Source: Luzula sylvatica
Taxonomy: Eukaryota > Streptophyta > Magnoliopsida > Poales > Juncaceae
DNA: 64,000 bases
NCBI GenBank assembly: GCA_946800325.1
Contig: OX326956.1
Span: 39,615,052-39,679,051, forward strand
Direction: 5' to 3'
A program made the translations under genes and the position numbers. Below are positions 1 to 10,719 of this stretch, in pieces (positions within the stretch are counted from its first letter, which is position 1; each line of letters begins with the position of its first letter). Under the pieces are notes generated by a model, which worked only from the letters and a program-made list of their open reading frames with translations, was not told the DNA's origin and did not search any database.

Positions 1-180
1 CGTTCAATTATATTGATAATTAAGATATATAATTAAATATTCAGTAAAATTTATTCAAATTTAAGTATTCGAATAATTATTAATTACGTATTAAGTTAAC
101 AACCAACATGTACTAGTTATTATTTTAATTAAATTTACTAATTTAGAACATAGATAATGTTATGGTAAAATTTGGGAGCA
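1..180. other. AT-rich flanking DNA
   Basis: AT-rich sequence with no coding potential, repeat or RNA gene that I can recognise. It precedes the GGCGG/CCGCC repeat block of the Mutator-like element. Confidence 0.6.
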
Positions 181-405
181 AATATCAATTTTTCAATTAA
201 AACCAGGCGGACTTCCATTCTCCGCCTTTTCCTTAGTTGCTTTTTAATCTCCCCAGGTCAATAATTAAGGAAAAGCGGACAACCATTCTCCGCCCGGCGC
301 GGAATGGTACCCCGCAAAAGATATTTTGGGAATTATGTTCAAAACTTGGTTATTTCGGGTATAAAGTTTTCCAACTTGGTTACTTTGAAAAAATTTCCAA
401 TATTT
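181..405. repeat. left repeat block of the MULE/PMD element
   Basis: Contains two short inverted pairs (GGCGG ... CCGCC near 207-228, GCGG ... CCGCC near 274-294). A ~120 bp segment from about 280 (CCGCC, then TGGTACCCCGCAAAAGA, then TTGGTTATTTCGGG) recurs in the same orientation at about 5217-5335. The two copies flank the transposase and PMD genes. They are direct, not inverted, so they are not a simple TIR pair. They may be sub-terminal repeats of the element or of a related one. Confidence 0.6.
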
Positions 406-662
406 AACTAGTCTAGATCTATATTTTACGAAAATGACATTTAAACATATGATTTATGATATGATACGGATACAACGATATGAGTAAAGTCGATATTTCG
501 GAGCATCCACTCAACATAGGTCTAGACGTAATGTTTGTTTTTTTTCTTCTTCTGATAAATACATCATTTACGAATGGAATCTTCTAAGAAGTTATTGGGA
601 GCCATTAACAAGTTAATAGTTCTTAAAAAAAATTCAGACTTAAATTTGTATAAATAAAAAGT

Positions 663-1391
663 TCAATAAAAGAAACACGACAACAAGAAATAAAGACGGT
701 TAACACTCAATGTATTTTGCCCAATCTGGCATGCATTTCCTAAAGACTTGTACAAATGGGCGAGGACAGCAGCACCCCAGGCATAACTCCCACATATGTC
801 GAAATCCTCCAAGAAATAAATGTAGTTAACACTCAATCTCCCTTTCGTGGGATTGGCCAAAGCCATGGAGCCCAAGAAATACAATATGTAAGCCCTCGTA
901 ATTTGATCCCACCTCTCCTCAGTGGGATCAGTCGGTACGACATGAAACGTTCTAAACAACCATGGTAAGGAAAGACGGTTATCTGGCGGGCACGCACCAA
1001 GTAACCGGGTCATCTCGGCTCCTACGTCATCCTCCCGGCTCGGGGGCCTAAACAAGGGAGCACCATCAACTGCGAAACCGGTAAGTAAAGAAATATCTCG
1101 CAATGTGATGGTCATCTCGCCATGAGGCATATGAAAGGTGTTCGTCTCCGGACGCCACCTATGAATCAATGCATTGAGTAATGTCTGATTCAACTGCACG
1201 TAAGCTCCCCTAATCGGGAGATAAAAGCCCGCTCGCATCAATCGGCACTCCATCTCAGGAGTCATCATCGTCCAGCGACTCCAATCACGACCACTCTGAT
1301 GGATCGAGATAACAGACTTTTCCACCTCGTTCGACACATGATTTATTTGATCGGTCAGAACGGAAGGATCAATGGGTCCTGGATTCTGCAT
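663..1391 (-). pseudogene. PMD (plant mobile domain) gene, 3'-truncated
   Basis: Reads from ATG at 1391. The first ~219 codons carry the PMD signature: WRPETNTFHMPHGEMT, then LRDISLLTGFAVDG, then a YILYFLGS stretch and FLEDFDICGSYAWGAA. This family (PF10536, MAIN/MAIL-like) is often mobile; some members act in gene silencing and meristem maintenance. The second PMD gene at 62132 keeps matching for about 12 residues past this point and then splices to more exons. Here similarity ends near position 734 and about 20 unrelated codons follow to the stop. I read it as a broken copy lacking the C-terminal half. A spliced continuation to the left was looked for and not recognised. Confidence 0.75.
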
Positions 1392-1629
1392 CTGTCAAAA
1401 GCCACACCAAATGAATAATTAAAAAAATGAAATTACATGAACGTAATGAAATGAAAAGACCAAACATAAATGGAAAAGACCCAAATTTCATGAACGTAAT
1501 GAAATTACATAATCCAAAATTACATATTGAAATTCATTACAAATTACATAACCAAGTACCGAATTCATTACATAACCAAGTACCGAATTCATTACATACA
1601 AAATTCATAATAAATTACATATTGAAATA
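1392..1629. repeat. short intergenic spacer with a 24 bp tandem duplication
   Basis: Spacer between transposase and PMD genes, rich in ATTACAT words. A 24 bp unit (ACCAAGTACC, then GAATTCATTACATA) is present twice head to tail at 1551-1574 and 1575-1598 without differences. A 68-codon plus-strand frame here is a by-product of the repeat. Confidence 0.6.
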
Positions 1630-4149
1630 CTAATGTCGATGTTCTTGAGATAGACGTAACGGTACACAAGTACGTTTTGTGTGACCTCGGACCTTGCAAA
1701 AGGAACACACGTTGCCATTTCTACCCTCATGATCCATCTCGGTTCGTTCACGCCTTATTACCGGTCTCCCAGCTTTCCTTTTCACGTGATTGGGGGGGAG
1801 TAATTTTGGTCCTCGAACATTTGGCCAATAACGGCGATCAAGTATCACTGGCAATATTTGCTCGTATGTCTTCTTATAAGCTGGAATACGATAGAACGGA
1901 TCACAAATATCATAGTAACTCTTGTTTATTTTTCGATAAACCGCTATTACATGAGAGCACGGAAGATATTCCAATTGCGGTATTCCGCACGAGCAAGTAC
2001 ATTTCCTTCCCAACTCTGGCAAACGAACTTCATTAACTAGAGTCTCGGAACGATTATAATCATAAAACGAAACAGCAAATAATGTATTAGAGTGGTTAGT
2101 AATTTGCATATTTCTACTATCCATTTTTCTAGCATGAAGCAGCGATTCAATCTTTAAACCCAAACGTGTCTTGCATTCGTCGCCTTCTTTACGTCTCGTA
2201 AAAAAATAGGTATTTAGTCGACCACAAATCTGAGCAACCAATGATCTTATAGGCAAACCTCTAGCACCTTTCAATACACCATTAAAGCACTCCGAAATGT
2301 TAGTGGTCGTAATACCCAATCTACGACCACCATCATGTGATACAGCCCATAAATTTTTGGGACCTACATTTCTATCCAAATATTCAATCACTTCGGGTTT
2401 CATCAGTCTCATTCTTTCCAACACCCTTTCGAATCCCTCAATTCTACGTTTAGTGGCCGCTGTCCAAAATACTTCACCCAACTCTTTATTACCAAATTTT
2501 TTAGCAATGTTCTGTTGAACATGTCGAATGCAATATCGCATCGCGTGTCCTTCCTCACTCGGGAAAATTTGGTTGATTACCGCTCGATGACCTGACCATC
2601 TATCCGTAACTATACAAACGGGTAAACCATTTGTAACGAAATCTTTTACCCGAACCAAAAACCATTGCCAAGAAGAACTATTTTCATTCTCGACAATTGC
2701 AAATGCTACGGGAAATATCCCTCTATTTCCATCCATTCCAGTAGCTATTAAAAGAGTACCCAAATACGTCCCATGCAAATGTGTACCATCGACACTCAAA
2801 ACCGGACGACAATGTTGAAAACCTTTAATTGATGCCCCCAAAGCCCAAAACACGCGTTTGAAATGTATTTTACCCCGACGACCGTCACCGTAATCGAAAT
2901 CGACTACGGTACAAGGATCTCTCATTTGTAACATCTTCATAAACGATGGCAAATCGGCATAAGAATCCTCCAATTTTCCGTAAATTATCGCAATCGCTTT
3001 TGACCGTGCTTTCCATGCAACCTTATAACTAATTTCGATATGATATTCCCTATGAACCAATTCTTTAATGTTATGAGGATCAAGAGTTATATCTTGGCGT
3101 AAATTGGGAAGGATCATCAAAGAAATGTGTTCCGCATTCAATTGACGATTGTGAGACGCAACCCCCGAATTAACACACGTATGCCCTCCTTTGAATTTAG
3201 TAATTTTCCACGAGATTCCAGATTTGGGCACAATTGCACGCAGTCTCCACTCACATTCTTCTTGAACATATCGAATTTGATATTCACTCGTATTACTTTT
3301 CTGAGTCCGAAACTCAACAAAATTCTTAATCGACCAATCTCTCAATTCCCTTTGCATTTCTTTCTTCGTTGCAAACAATAGCCCATGCCAAGATTTCTCG
3401 GATGACAAAATATTTCTTTCATCAATGTCGTCATCTCCTTCTTCACATACCATTAAATCCACCCATTCGTCATCTTTAAAAATTTCGGGCATATCCTCCG
3501 TCATATTCATTCCATTTATCCACTCTCCCCCTTGGCTAGATTGATGAACCACGTAATCGATATCAATTTCTGGAACACTACTTTCGCTACAACCCTCATC
3601 TTCCTCCGTTTCTTCTTCTTCTTCTTCTTCTTCTTCTTCTTCTTCTTCTTCTTCTTCTTCCTCCTCCATATCTTCCTCAAATTCTACGTGACTCTCATTT
3701 GCAACGGGTTCCGAGGGCCCAGCAAATTGTTCGGACGATCCGGGACGACCCGAATAATATGCGGAATCGTATCCAGAATCGGAAGAATGACCGGGATAAT
3801 TATAACCAAAAACAGCATTATTATGATAGGGATTACATTTCGCTATTTGTTCAACAAACAATTGGTTATAACCTCCGGTAATAGTTGTCATCATCATGCT
3901 TAAACTTGAATCATCATTAATTTCAACTATATCCCAAATCCCTGATGGAAATGGCCAATTCGTTTTCAATATTATATCATACATTTCTGTATTTATTCCG
4001 ATGCAATTACGAACCAAATTTATCAAATCCGTAAAATTACTTCTATTTGGTAAAATTACTAACGTACTTCTACCTCCTTCATAACGGGGTATATTTCCCT
4101 CCCTAACAATATTCCCGTCCCAAAATATGCAAAAGGACGTCCCTTCCAT
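1630..4149 (-). CDS. MuDR-type MULE transposase
   Basis: An uninterrupted 839-residue ORF from ATG at 4149. It cuts and pastes its own element through terminal sequences. Domains in order: an N-terminal PB1-like region (about 1-100); a Ser/Gly-rich linker; a pure glutamate run (about 162-181) encoded by TTC repeats; a MuDR-type zinc-binding region with C300 and HTC near 324-326; then the MULE transposase domain. The DDE catalytic set is visible: D455 in SVDGTHLHG, D517 in VTDRWSGH, E621 in ISECFNG, with the family's C-x2-H pair in YCIRH (about 541-544). A SWIM zinc finger (CTCSC ... CSH, 718-733) and a CCHC knuckle (CSFCKVRGHTKRTC, 815-828) end the protein. There is no internal stop, so it may still be functional. 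It is clearly not a FAR1/FHY3 host gene, because its PMD neighbour and flanking repeats mark it as an element gene. Confidence 0.92.
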   Translation of the reverse strand: MEGTSFCIFWDGNIVREGNIPRYEGGRSTLVILPNRSNFTDLINLVRNCIGINTEMYDIILKTNWPFPSGIWDIVEINDDSSLSMMMTTITGGYNQLFVEQIAKCNPYHNNAVFGYNYPGHSSDSGYDSAYYSGRPGSSEQFAGPSEPVANESHVEFEEDMEEEEEEEEEEEEEEEEEEETEEDEGCSESSVPEIDIDYVVHQSSQGGEWINGMNMTEDMPEIFKDDEWVDLMVCEEGDDDIDERNILSSEKSWHGLLFATKKEMQRELRDWSIKNFVEFRTQKSNTSEYQIRYVQEECEWRLRAIVPKSGISWKITKFKGGHTCVNSGVASHNRQLNAEHISLMILPNLRQDITLDPHNIKELVHREYHIEISYKVAWKARSKAIAIIYGKLEDSYADLPSFMKMLQMRDPCTVVDFDYGDGRRGKIHFKRVFWALGASIKGFQHCRPVLSVDGTHLHGTYLGTLLIATGMDGNRGIFPVAFAIVENENSSSWQWFLVRVKDFVTNGLPVCIVTDRWSGHRAVINQIFPSEEGHAMRYCIRHVQQNIAKKFGNKELGEVFWTAATKRRIEGFERVLERMRLMKPEVIEYLDRNVGPKNLWAVSHDGGRRLGITTTNISECFNGVLKGARGLPIRSLVAQICGRLNTYFFTRRKEGDECKTRLGLKIESLLHARKMDSRNMQITNHSNTLFAVSFYDYNRSETLVNEVRLPELGRKCTCSCGIPQLEYLPCSHVIAVYRKINKSYYDICDPFYRIPAYKKTYEQILPVILDRRYWPNVRGPKLLPPNHVKRKAGRPVIRRERTEMDHEGRNGNVCSFCKVRGHTKRTCVPLRLSQEHRH
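3611..3662 (+). repeat. (TTC)n microsatellite inside the transposase gene
   Basis: A trinucleotide run, in frame with the minus-strand transposase, encoding about 19 consecutive glutamates. Length change by slippage in units of three would leave the reading frame intact. Confidence 0.95.
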
Positions 4150-4850
4150 GCTTGCACTACATGTTGTTCTTGTATCAAATTTATTTTCAATTATAAATTT
4201 TAATTATCTATTCAAACCATAATTTTCTATTCAAAACCCTAATTTGTCCTATTCAAACCCTAACTTAAAATATTTTTTTTATCCTAAATTATATTTTATT
4301 TTATCCTAAATTATATAAATTATATTTTATCCTAAATTATATTTTATCCTAAATTATATTTAAATTATAAATTATATCCTAAAATAAATTTCAATTAAAT
4401 AAATTATATCCTAAATTATGTTTTAAAAATAAATTATATCCTAAATTATATTTTATCCTAAATTATATCCTAAAATAAATTATAAATTATATTTTATCCT
4501 AAATTAAATTAAATAAATAAATTATATTTTATCCTAAATTATATTTTTTTTATCCTAATTTTTTTTTTATCCTAAATACAAACCCTAAATACAACCCGAA
4601 ATTAAACCCTAATTTAAATAAATTTTTGTAAATCTCTAAAATAATATAGCTAATTCCTAAAACAAATCTATAGCAAAAATCATAATACAAACTATATTCA
4701 CATATCAACAATTAAATACAAAACAACAAATTTACCTTGGAATCGAAAACGAACAAGCTTCAAGAATTCTCTTTGAAATCGTCAAAAAAACTTCCTCAAA
4801 AATCTGCCATTTCAAACAAAAAACACATATAACATCAAGTATACACACAG
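4150..4850. repeat. AT-rich TATCCTAAATTA-type degenerate repeat upstream of the transposase
   Basis: From about 4261 to 4590 the sequence is built from the words TATCCTAAATTA and TAAATTATATT in irregular order. The rest is AT-rich leader or promoter sequence of the minus-strand transposase. No other gene is visible. Confidence 0.6.
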
Positions 4851-4894
4851 ATCTAAAAAAATATAATAAATACTTGTATTCCACAATCTTCACC

Positions 4895-5010
4895 GGATGA
4901 AAATGAAGAAGAAAGAAGAAGAAAAGAGGAAGAGAAAGAAGAAGAAAAGAAGAAAAGAGGAAGAGAAAGAAAAAGAAAAGAGGAAGAGAAAGAAAAAGAA
5001 AGAAAAGACG
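4895..5010 (+). repeat. purine-rich GAA/GGAAGA tract
   Basis: Almost pure A/G on the plus strand (GAAGAAGAAA and GAGGAAGAGAAAG words). It lies upstream of the minus-strand transposase, where it reads as a pyrimidine-rich leader. The 88-codon minus frame across it is low-complexity and not a gene. Confidence 0.7.
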
Positions 5011-5035
5011 GTGCGGTTTTGGATTTATGTGAAAG

Positions 5036-5160
5036 GCGGAGAACCAAACAGCGCCTAGCGCTCAACCAAACCTCGCCTCTGGACACGTGGCTTCGCAGGA
5101 AAAGAAGGCGGTGAACCAAACCACGCCTGGCGCTTAACCAAACCTCGCCTTTTTTAAACC
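5036..5160. repeat. GGCG ... CGCC short inverted repeats, tandem
   Basis: Two similar units of about 70 bp. Each starts AGGCGG(A/T)GAACCAAAC, followed by (A/G)CGCCTRGCGCT and AACCAAACCTCGCC. Within each unit the GGCG and CGCC ends are inverted relative to each other. This mirrors the inverted pairs at 200-300 on the other side of the element. Confidence 0.6.
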
Positions 5161-5204
5161 CCAGATTAACGGTCCAATTACCAATTTAACTCTATTTAAT
5201 GAGA

Positions 5205-5335
5205 AGGCGATGAATGGTTCTCCGCCTGGCGAACTATGGTACCCCGCAAAAGACATTTTGAGAATTATGTTAAAAATTTGGTTATTTCGGGAATATTTTT
5301 TCCATACACGGTTACTACAGTAAAAATTCCAATTA
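5205..5335. repeat. right copy of the ~120 bp direct repeat
   Basis: Carries CTCCGCCTGGCG, then TGGTACCCCGCAAAAGA, AATTATGTT, TTGGTTATTTCGGG and GGTTACT in the same order and orientation as about 280-405, with roughly four in five bases shared by eye. Confidence 0.65.
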
Positions 5336-5459
5336 TATATTACATTTACCTCTTATTATTTTTGTCATCAAGGACCAAACTATTCAAGGAGAGCGGCCTA
5401 AATTTTTTGGGGAGGTGGAGTGTTTTTCTTTTCGTCAAAATTTAGGCAGGGTATCAAAC

Positions 5460-5749
5460 CCTAATAGATTTTTTTTTTCTACCGGTTTGATGCTAAACCG
5501 TGATTTCAAAGGATCATTAAACCGGCTTTTGAACCAACCGTGTAAATAAAATTACTATTAAATAGGTTTCGGAACTAACCGAGTCGATAAAATAGTCATA
5601 ACGGTCTATTATTGAAACCGTCGGAACCGGTAACCAGTAATAAAACCGTGTTTATGAGCGAACCAAAAATCACTTCCCCCTTGTCGCATACACACGGTTT
5701 CATTCTCGTACGTAGACAATCATGTGTTACGAGCGTTTATTCTGTAGTG
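5460..5749 (-). mobile_element. CACTA-like terminal remnant
   Basis: Ends at 5749 in TGTAGTG, i.e. CACTACA on the minus strand. Many AACCG/CGGTT words nearby resemble the sub-terminal repeats of CACTA elements. The opposite terminus was not found, so this is a fragment. Confidence 0.4.
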
Positions 5750-7378
5750 ACTATTTCGCTATTTTGTACAAATTGTTACTGATTTGGCTAATTACATCAT
5801 AATTATAATAAATGGTAAACCTATGGTTTCATGTTTACCCTAAAAACCATCAAAATATGGTGTGTGTTGTCTTATCTACCCTTTTAGGAAATTATATGGG
5901 AAATTTTCAGAAAAAAAAACCCTAATTTTTCTTGATATTTCATAAAAAACCCCAATTTCTTCAAAACTAGTTTCCTTTTCCAAACTTTTCATTTTCATCT
6001 AACTGACCAGTTATTCTTAAAAAAAAAATATTCATAATAACAATAATAAATAATAAATAATTTATGAAAATAAAAATATTAATAATTTAATAATAATAAA
6101 TAATTTATTATTAGTAATAATAAATAAGTTATTCCGAAAATAATAATAATATAAATTTCGATAAAATTGATCACTAAATATAATGATCAATTTTAGTTAT
6201 AAAATTAAGCATTAAATGTGTCAATTATGATGTGGGTATTTGATGTGTAAAATATTGTGTGTGGTATGATTCTAATTTTTACGATGGCGGAATTCGAAGA
6301 TCCACATTAGGAAGCCCGTAATTTCTTAAGATGATCCAAAATGTGTGGCTATTGAGATAAGTATGCCTTGTGATTATAAAAATAATTTGGTACGAAGTAC
6401 GTATGAAATGTTTTTCATTCTTTAATCCGCACATTAAGATGAAAAAGAGAAATTCATTAGACAAAATAAAAAAAAATTAAAATTAGACATCATACATTAC
6501 TTGAAATTCATTATTTGCAAATAAGATTTCGGGAACTCAAAGACGGCAATGACGCGACATCAATTCGGGATGAATTCCCTACGTTTCCGCATACAAAAAT
6601 TAACATAGTTTAGGATACGATTTTGATTTAAAATTATTAGGTATAATTGACATAGTTATTACGGTTTTTTTTACGAGAATTATGGACGGTACCGGATCGT
6701 GCGGCCCTAATACACAAAAATAAGGTCATGTATCTATCTCAACTCAAGATTAAACAGTCTCTCTCATCTATTCTCGATAGTATGCGACACAGTGAAGAAC
6801 AGAATCAAACTAACAAATCTCACAAGTTTCCAAATTTGAAATTATCATCTTCTCGTCCATTTATGTTCGTCCGTAAATCCATTTTTTCTTCTTTCCTATT
6901 TGGCACTCCCCACTCCCGAGTCACCCCCTCCGATTATTGCAATTGTTGTGCTCTTTTTGATGAAAGACTCCAAACCCAAATGGGGACCAAAGAAAAAATT
7001 AGAAGACGAAAAAAAATTAATTGCATTTGCAGTCAAATCAAACTTTTTTGTTTGTTTTTTCCAAGAAATATCATCTTATCGTCGTAGGTGCATGATTTAA
7101 AATGACGAACCGTACAACCTTTGAAATTTAATATTGTAGGTCCAGTGTTTTATCTCATTATTCTTCCATTCAGTGAAAAACTCTCCAATGTCGGTACCGG
7201 TACCAGTAATTTAACACTTAAGTCCGTACCTAATAATCAACCAATAGATTAAAAATCACTCATGAACTAACTCAATTCTTAATTTATTTATTACGAATCC
7301 AGATTATTTGTCAAGTCTATATCAGTCGCAGAAAATTCAGCCTCAGTTGCGAACTTGCGATTAATTAGTTGTGTAAGT
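5750..7378. other. intergenic, nothing recognised
   Basis: AT-rich sequence with ATAATAATAA tracts around 6035-6150. The small open frames (6279-6464, 6728-7087) have no recognisable domain and biased composition. I see no RNA gene. Confidence 0.6.
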
Positions 7379-7735
7379 CTAGAGATGGCAAATGGGTGGG
7401 TTCGTATCGAGTCCTCTGGAGTTGGGAGTCGTTCAATTTTCAGATTACTCGGGTTTCGGACTATTGAGGATCGTTCGGTTCGGATCTTGAATTGGATTAG
7501 TTCTGGTTATGGATAAATCGGATTTAACTAATTTGTGAGATCTATGTTGCGAGTCGGGTATTTTCGTAATTTTGGGTCACTCGACATGACATTTATTGGA
7601 TCTTTGATCTGATCAAGTTATAACTCAATCAGATTTCGACTCGTTCGGATTCTGGGTTGTTCGAGTTTCGAATCGTTCCGATTACGAGTCATTTGGATTT
7701 CACTTCATTCACCAAAATGGATCAGTTTTGGTAGC
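7379..7735. mobile_element. decayed hAT-like element with CGGGT/TCGGA repeats
   Basis: Begins TAGAGATGGCAAATGGGTGGG, like the TAGAGGTGGCAA-type ends of the element at 9456. It is filled with degenerate TCGGGTT/TCGGATT words and ends near GGTAGCAACACTAA, a weak inverted match. No target duplication could be read. Confidence 0.5.
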
Positions 7736-7974
7736 AACACTAACCTCACTGTTGAATATAAAATTTGCCAGAAAAAAGGTAAATCATTATCTCGACAAAA
7801 GTAGATTTGTCCGAGAAATTTGATTTTACTGTACCATGTATTGAGCATTTTTTTGAGGTTACTTTTGCCAGCTAAGCATGCAAACCACTATTCTCTGGTC
7901 AACATTCATCTAAAGGGCTGTTCTCTTTTCCAACTATCATACCATCCTCTTTCATTATCTCTATAATAACAATG

Positions 7975-8215
7975 GGGATGCAAATGAATCGAGTTTGAGC
8001 AAACCGAATCTAACTCGAAAACTCGAAATTGTCATTGAGTTCGAGCTGAGCTCAAATTCGAACTTTACTCGATTTGGCTCGAGCGAGTTCGGCTTGGGCA
8101 AATTAGGCTCGCCTCGATTATGACTCGAAAGTTTTCAGTTTCTAGAATAACACAACTTCGACTCGATTCTCACTCGTTTACTCGACTCGCCTTGGATTGA
8201 AGTTATGTATTTTTC
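7975..8215. repeat. degenerate TCGAG/ACTCG repeat block
   Basis: Starts GGGGATGCAAATGAATCGAG and continues with many GCTCGA, ACTCGA and TCGAGC words. This is the texture of an old non-autonomous hAT-type element with internal repeats. Ends are not definable. Confidence 0.4.
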
Positions 8216-8790
8216 AAAAAAAATTAAATTATTTCAAATCTCAAATTTCAAGAATTATGAATCAAGCATGAAAAAGCCGTAATAACCCACTAAAATTCTA
8301 CATCTATTAATATGTATAATCCTACACGTCTGCCTACTCCCAACTTTAGGATTATTTTTTTCTCAGGAGGCCAAGTAGGCTTTCTTAATCTTGTCCCCTT
8401 GTTTCTAGTCAGACCACAATTTTTTTTATCAAGAAACTGATCGTGCGGCTGGTTGGTTATTGTTTTCCCGAGTTGGCCCGATGGCCGGATAAATTGTCTT
8501 TTATGCGGAATTTCTAAACCTAATAAAACTTACGTAACTATTTAAATATATAACTATATATGATCATTTTTAATCTTGTCACTTTTAAAGTAGATATTGT
8601 GATAGTTAACAAAATACTTGTAAATAATTTATTAAACTAAAAATATAAGTACTTGAATAAATAAATAAATAAATAAATAAAAAAATCGAGAAACCCAATA
8701 AAATAAATAAAGAAAAAAATAAATAAAAGTACGAGTACAGAAAAGTAAATAACCCATTTGATGCACAATAATTCTAGTCACGAATTGATA
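8216..8790. other. intergenic with an (AAAT)n tract
   Basis: AT-rich; ATAAATAAATAAATAAA low-complexity sequence at about 8655-8730. No gene recognised. Confidence 0.6.
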
Positions 8791-8799
8791 CGTGACTTA

Positions 8800-9455
8800 C
8801 GGATAACTCAAGCAACTATAGATGTTGTGATTTTGATTCGCACACAAATACAGTGGGAATTGTGAGGAAAACTCAAGTTCATCAAAAGAAAAGAAAAAAA
8901 ATAACAAATCCGAATAATTGAAATAGAAAAGATAAGAGATGACACCGGATATGATAACGGAGTTCAGCGAAACGGAGTTCAGCGAAACGGTGCCTACGTC
9001 TCCGGAGAAAAACCTCGCCGTCATGAGAGAGCGTGACGAATCTATTATAATAGTTCATATTACAAAAAACTAACAGGGACGTAGAGTCTTTACATAACGA
9101 ACTATCTCCACAATACAACTGATATAACTATCTAAGCAACCACACTATCTCTCAAAGAACGTTATCTTGATTAAGACTACTCTCACTGAAATATTGAAGG
9201 TATAAGCCAACCTAACAATGGAGCTCTCAAACTATTCTTACAAAAATTGTGGCTAGTGTCTTATCTCAAGAATTTAGCAAATAATGGTGTAAATTCTGAA
9301 TGGGGGTTGCTCCCCTATTTATAGGGGTTGGGGGAGCACCCCATCCCCAAATCAAACATAAAATTAAGGAATCAAATAGGTAGGAGCCTCAGAATATTTA
9401 AAATTCAAAAATCCTGAAAATTAGCCTGAAATCACGTTTCCCAGGCAAGTGGGGG
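8800..9455 (-). mobile_element. old LTR remnant, minus strand
   Basis: On the minus strand there is a TATA-like box (CCTATAAATAGGGG, complement of about 9315-9328). It is followed by a leader and then the words CTCTACGTCC, GGTTTTTCTCCGGAGACGTA and CACCGTTTCGCTGAAC, which I recall from the R/U5 part of Tork/Tnt1-like copia LTRs. A 15 bp unit CGGAGTTCAGCGAAA is duplicated near 8960-8990. The upstream part of this LTR seems to resume at 18038, beyond the inserted hAT-like element, giving GC-rich sequence on both sides. No internal region is recognisable, so it may be a solo LTR. Confidence 0.45.
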
Positions 9456-9633
9456 TAGAGTTGGCAAAATGTGACCCGACTCGAAAAAACAACCCGACCC
9501 GTACAAACCCGACCTGAACCGAATCAAAACCGAATGACCCGAAGCCGAAATGAAACCGAAACCGAATGACCTGAACCCAAAATCGACCCGAACCCGAAAT
9601 CGACCAGAAACAGATTGACCCGAAACTCGAACG

Positions 9634-10719
9634 TGAAGGGAATCGATCCGACCCCGGGCCCGCTCAGCGGATATGAAGGCCCGGTCCGATTCCCAAATCC
9701 CGAGATCACGCCTCGACTTCGAGAGTATGATGCAAAGTAGGATAGACGATTAACAGCGTGAAATTGATCACGCACGACGGGTTGATCGCTCGCATCCTTC
9801 TCTTCTTCGGTGTCATGTTGGTGACTAGCCCGTGCGTCCCATACCACACGTCTCCCACTGTCTTGACACGTCTTCGGTTGTCTTCGTGCGTCCCATGCCC
9901 ACACGCTTCCACAGCCTTTCACTCCTTCGGTTTGATCACAACGAAGAGCCACAAGTGTCGCTCCTCTACCCGTATCCATCGTGAGTCGTAGCACCTCGGT
10001 CGCGGATGCACCTGCCTAGACGATGCACCGGCGAAATTGCTTGATCGCGTTTGATTCTCCAATCCGATAAAAGTCCTTTTCTCTTTCTCTCTTTCTCATC
10101 ACACCCATTCAACTATTGATGATGTTCTTTCGAATGATCATCTCAATTAGTCTAATCTGAATTAGATTCAGGATTAACACATTGATTGACTTTGATTCAC
10201 TATTTAGATCAGAGAGAAACATCATATATATACTACATCTGAATTAGTCTAATCGTTCCAACCGACTTAAAACCTTCACAAAAGTTGTAGATAATCTTAT
10301 TATCTTTCCAACCCAATTTGGCCCAGTCCAATTGGAGTTCGGATGCGAAAGTTATGATAGTTTTACTAACAGTATATCAAACAGTCGCATCCTTTCGGTA
10401 TTCCATTAAAACGACATTGATACATCGCTCAAATGAAATATATTTCTACATAAAAGTTCTAGATAATTTTATTATCTATTCAACCCGATTTGAACCATTC
10501 AAATTGGAATCGTTATCTGAAAGTTATGCCAGTTTTATTAAAACTGTGTAAACTGATTTTCTGGTTTTCTTAATAAAACCGTTTCTTATCAATTTAACTA
10601 TGTATATCAAATAAACATATGTGCATCTAATATACACATTATATATGCCCACGAACACGTGCGTTCGTTTATCCTTATGCGTACCATTTTATCGTTGATC
10701 CAAAACTGTATTTCCTTCA
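9634..10719 (-). repeat. E2 3' LTR (left copy)
   Basis: 1086 bp, starting TGAAGGGAATCGATCC and ending TATTTCCTTCA on the plus strand. Differs from the right copy by scattered substitutions (about 5% over the first 500 bp by eye). A block of roughly 100 bp around 10230-10250 present in the other LTR is missing here. Confidence 0.9.

Larger units (their letters stand above)
181..5335 (-). mobile_element. Mutator-like element with transposase and PMD gene (bounds approximate)
   Basis: The unit holds a complete MuDR-type transposase ORF (1630-4149, minus) and, 238 bp further downstream on the same strand, a truncated PMD gene (663-1391). GGCG/CGCC-rich repeats and a ~120 bp direct repeat lie at both edges. 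PMD genes are known to ride in MULEs in angiosperms, so the pairing is a recognised type. I could not find inverted ends or a 9-10 bp target duplication, so the outer limits are an inference. Confidence 0.5.

Noticed and set aside
4200..4620. AAACCCTAA words suggesting telomeric repeats
   Set aside because: Only isolated copies in AT-rich DNA, not a tandem AAACCCT array.
4853..5119. 88-codon minus-strand frame
   Set aside because: Covers a purine-rich simple-sequence tract; the product is Ser/Phe/Leu low complexity.
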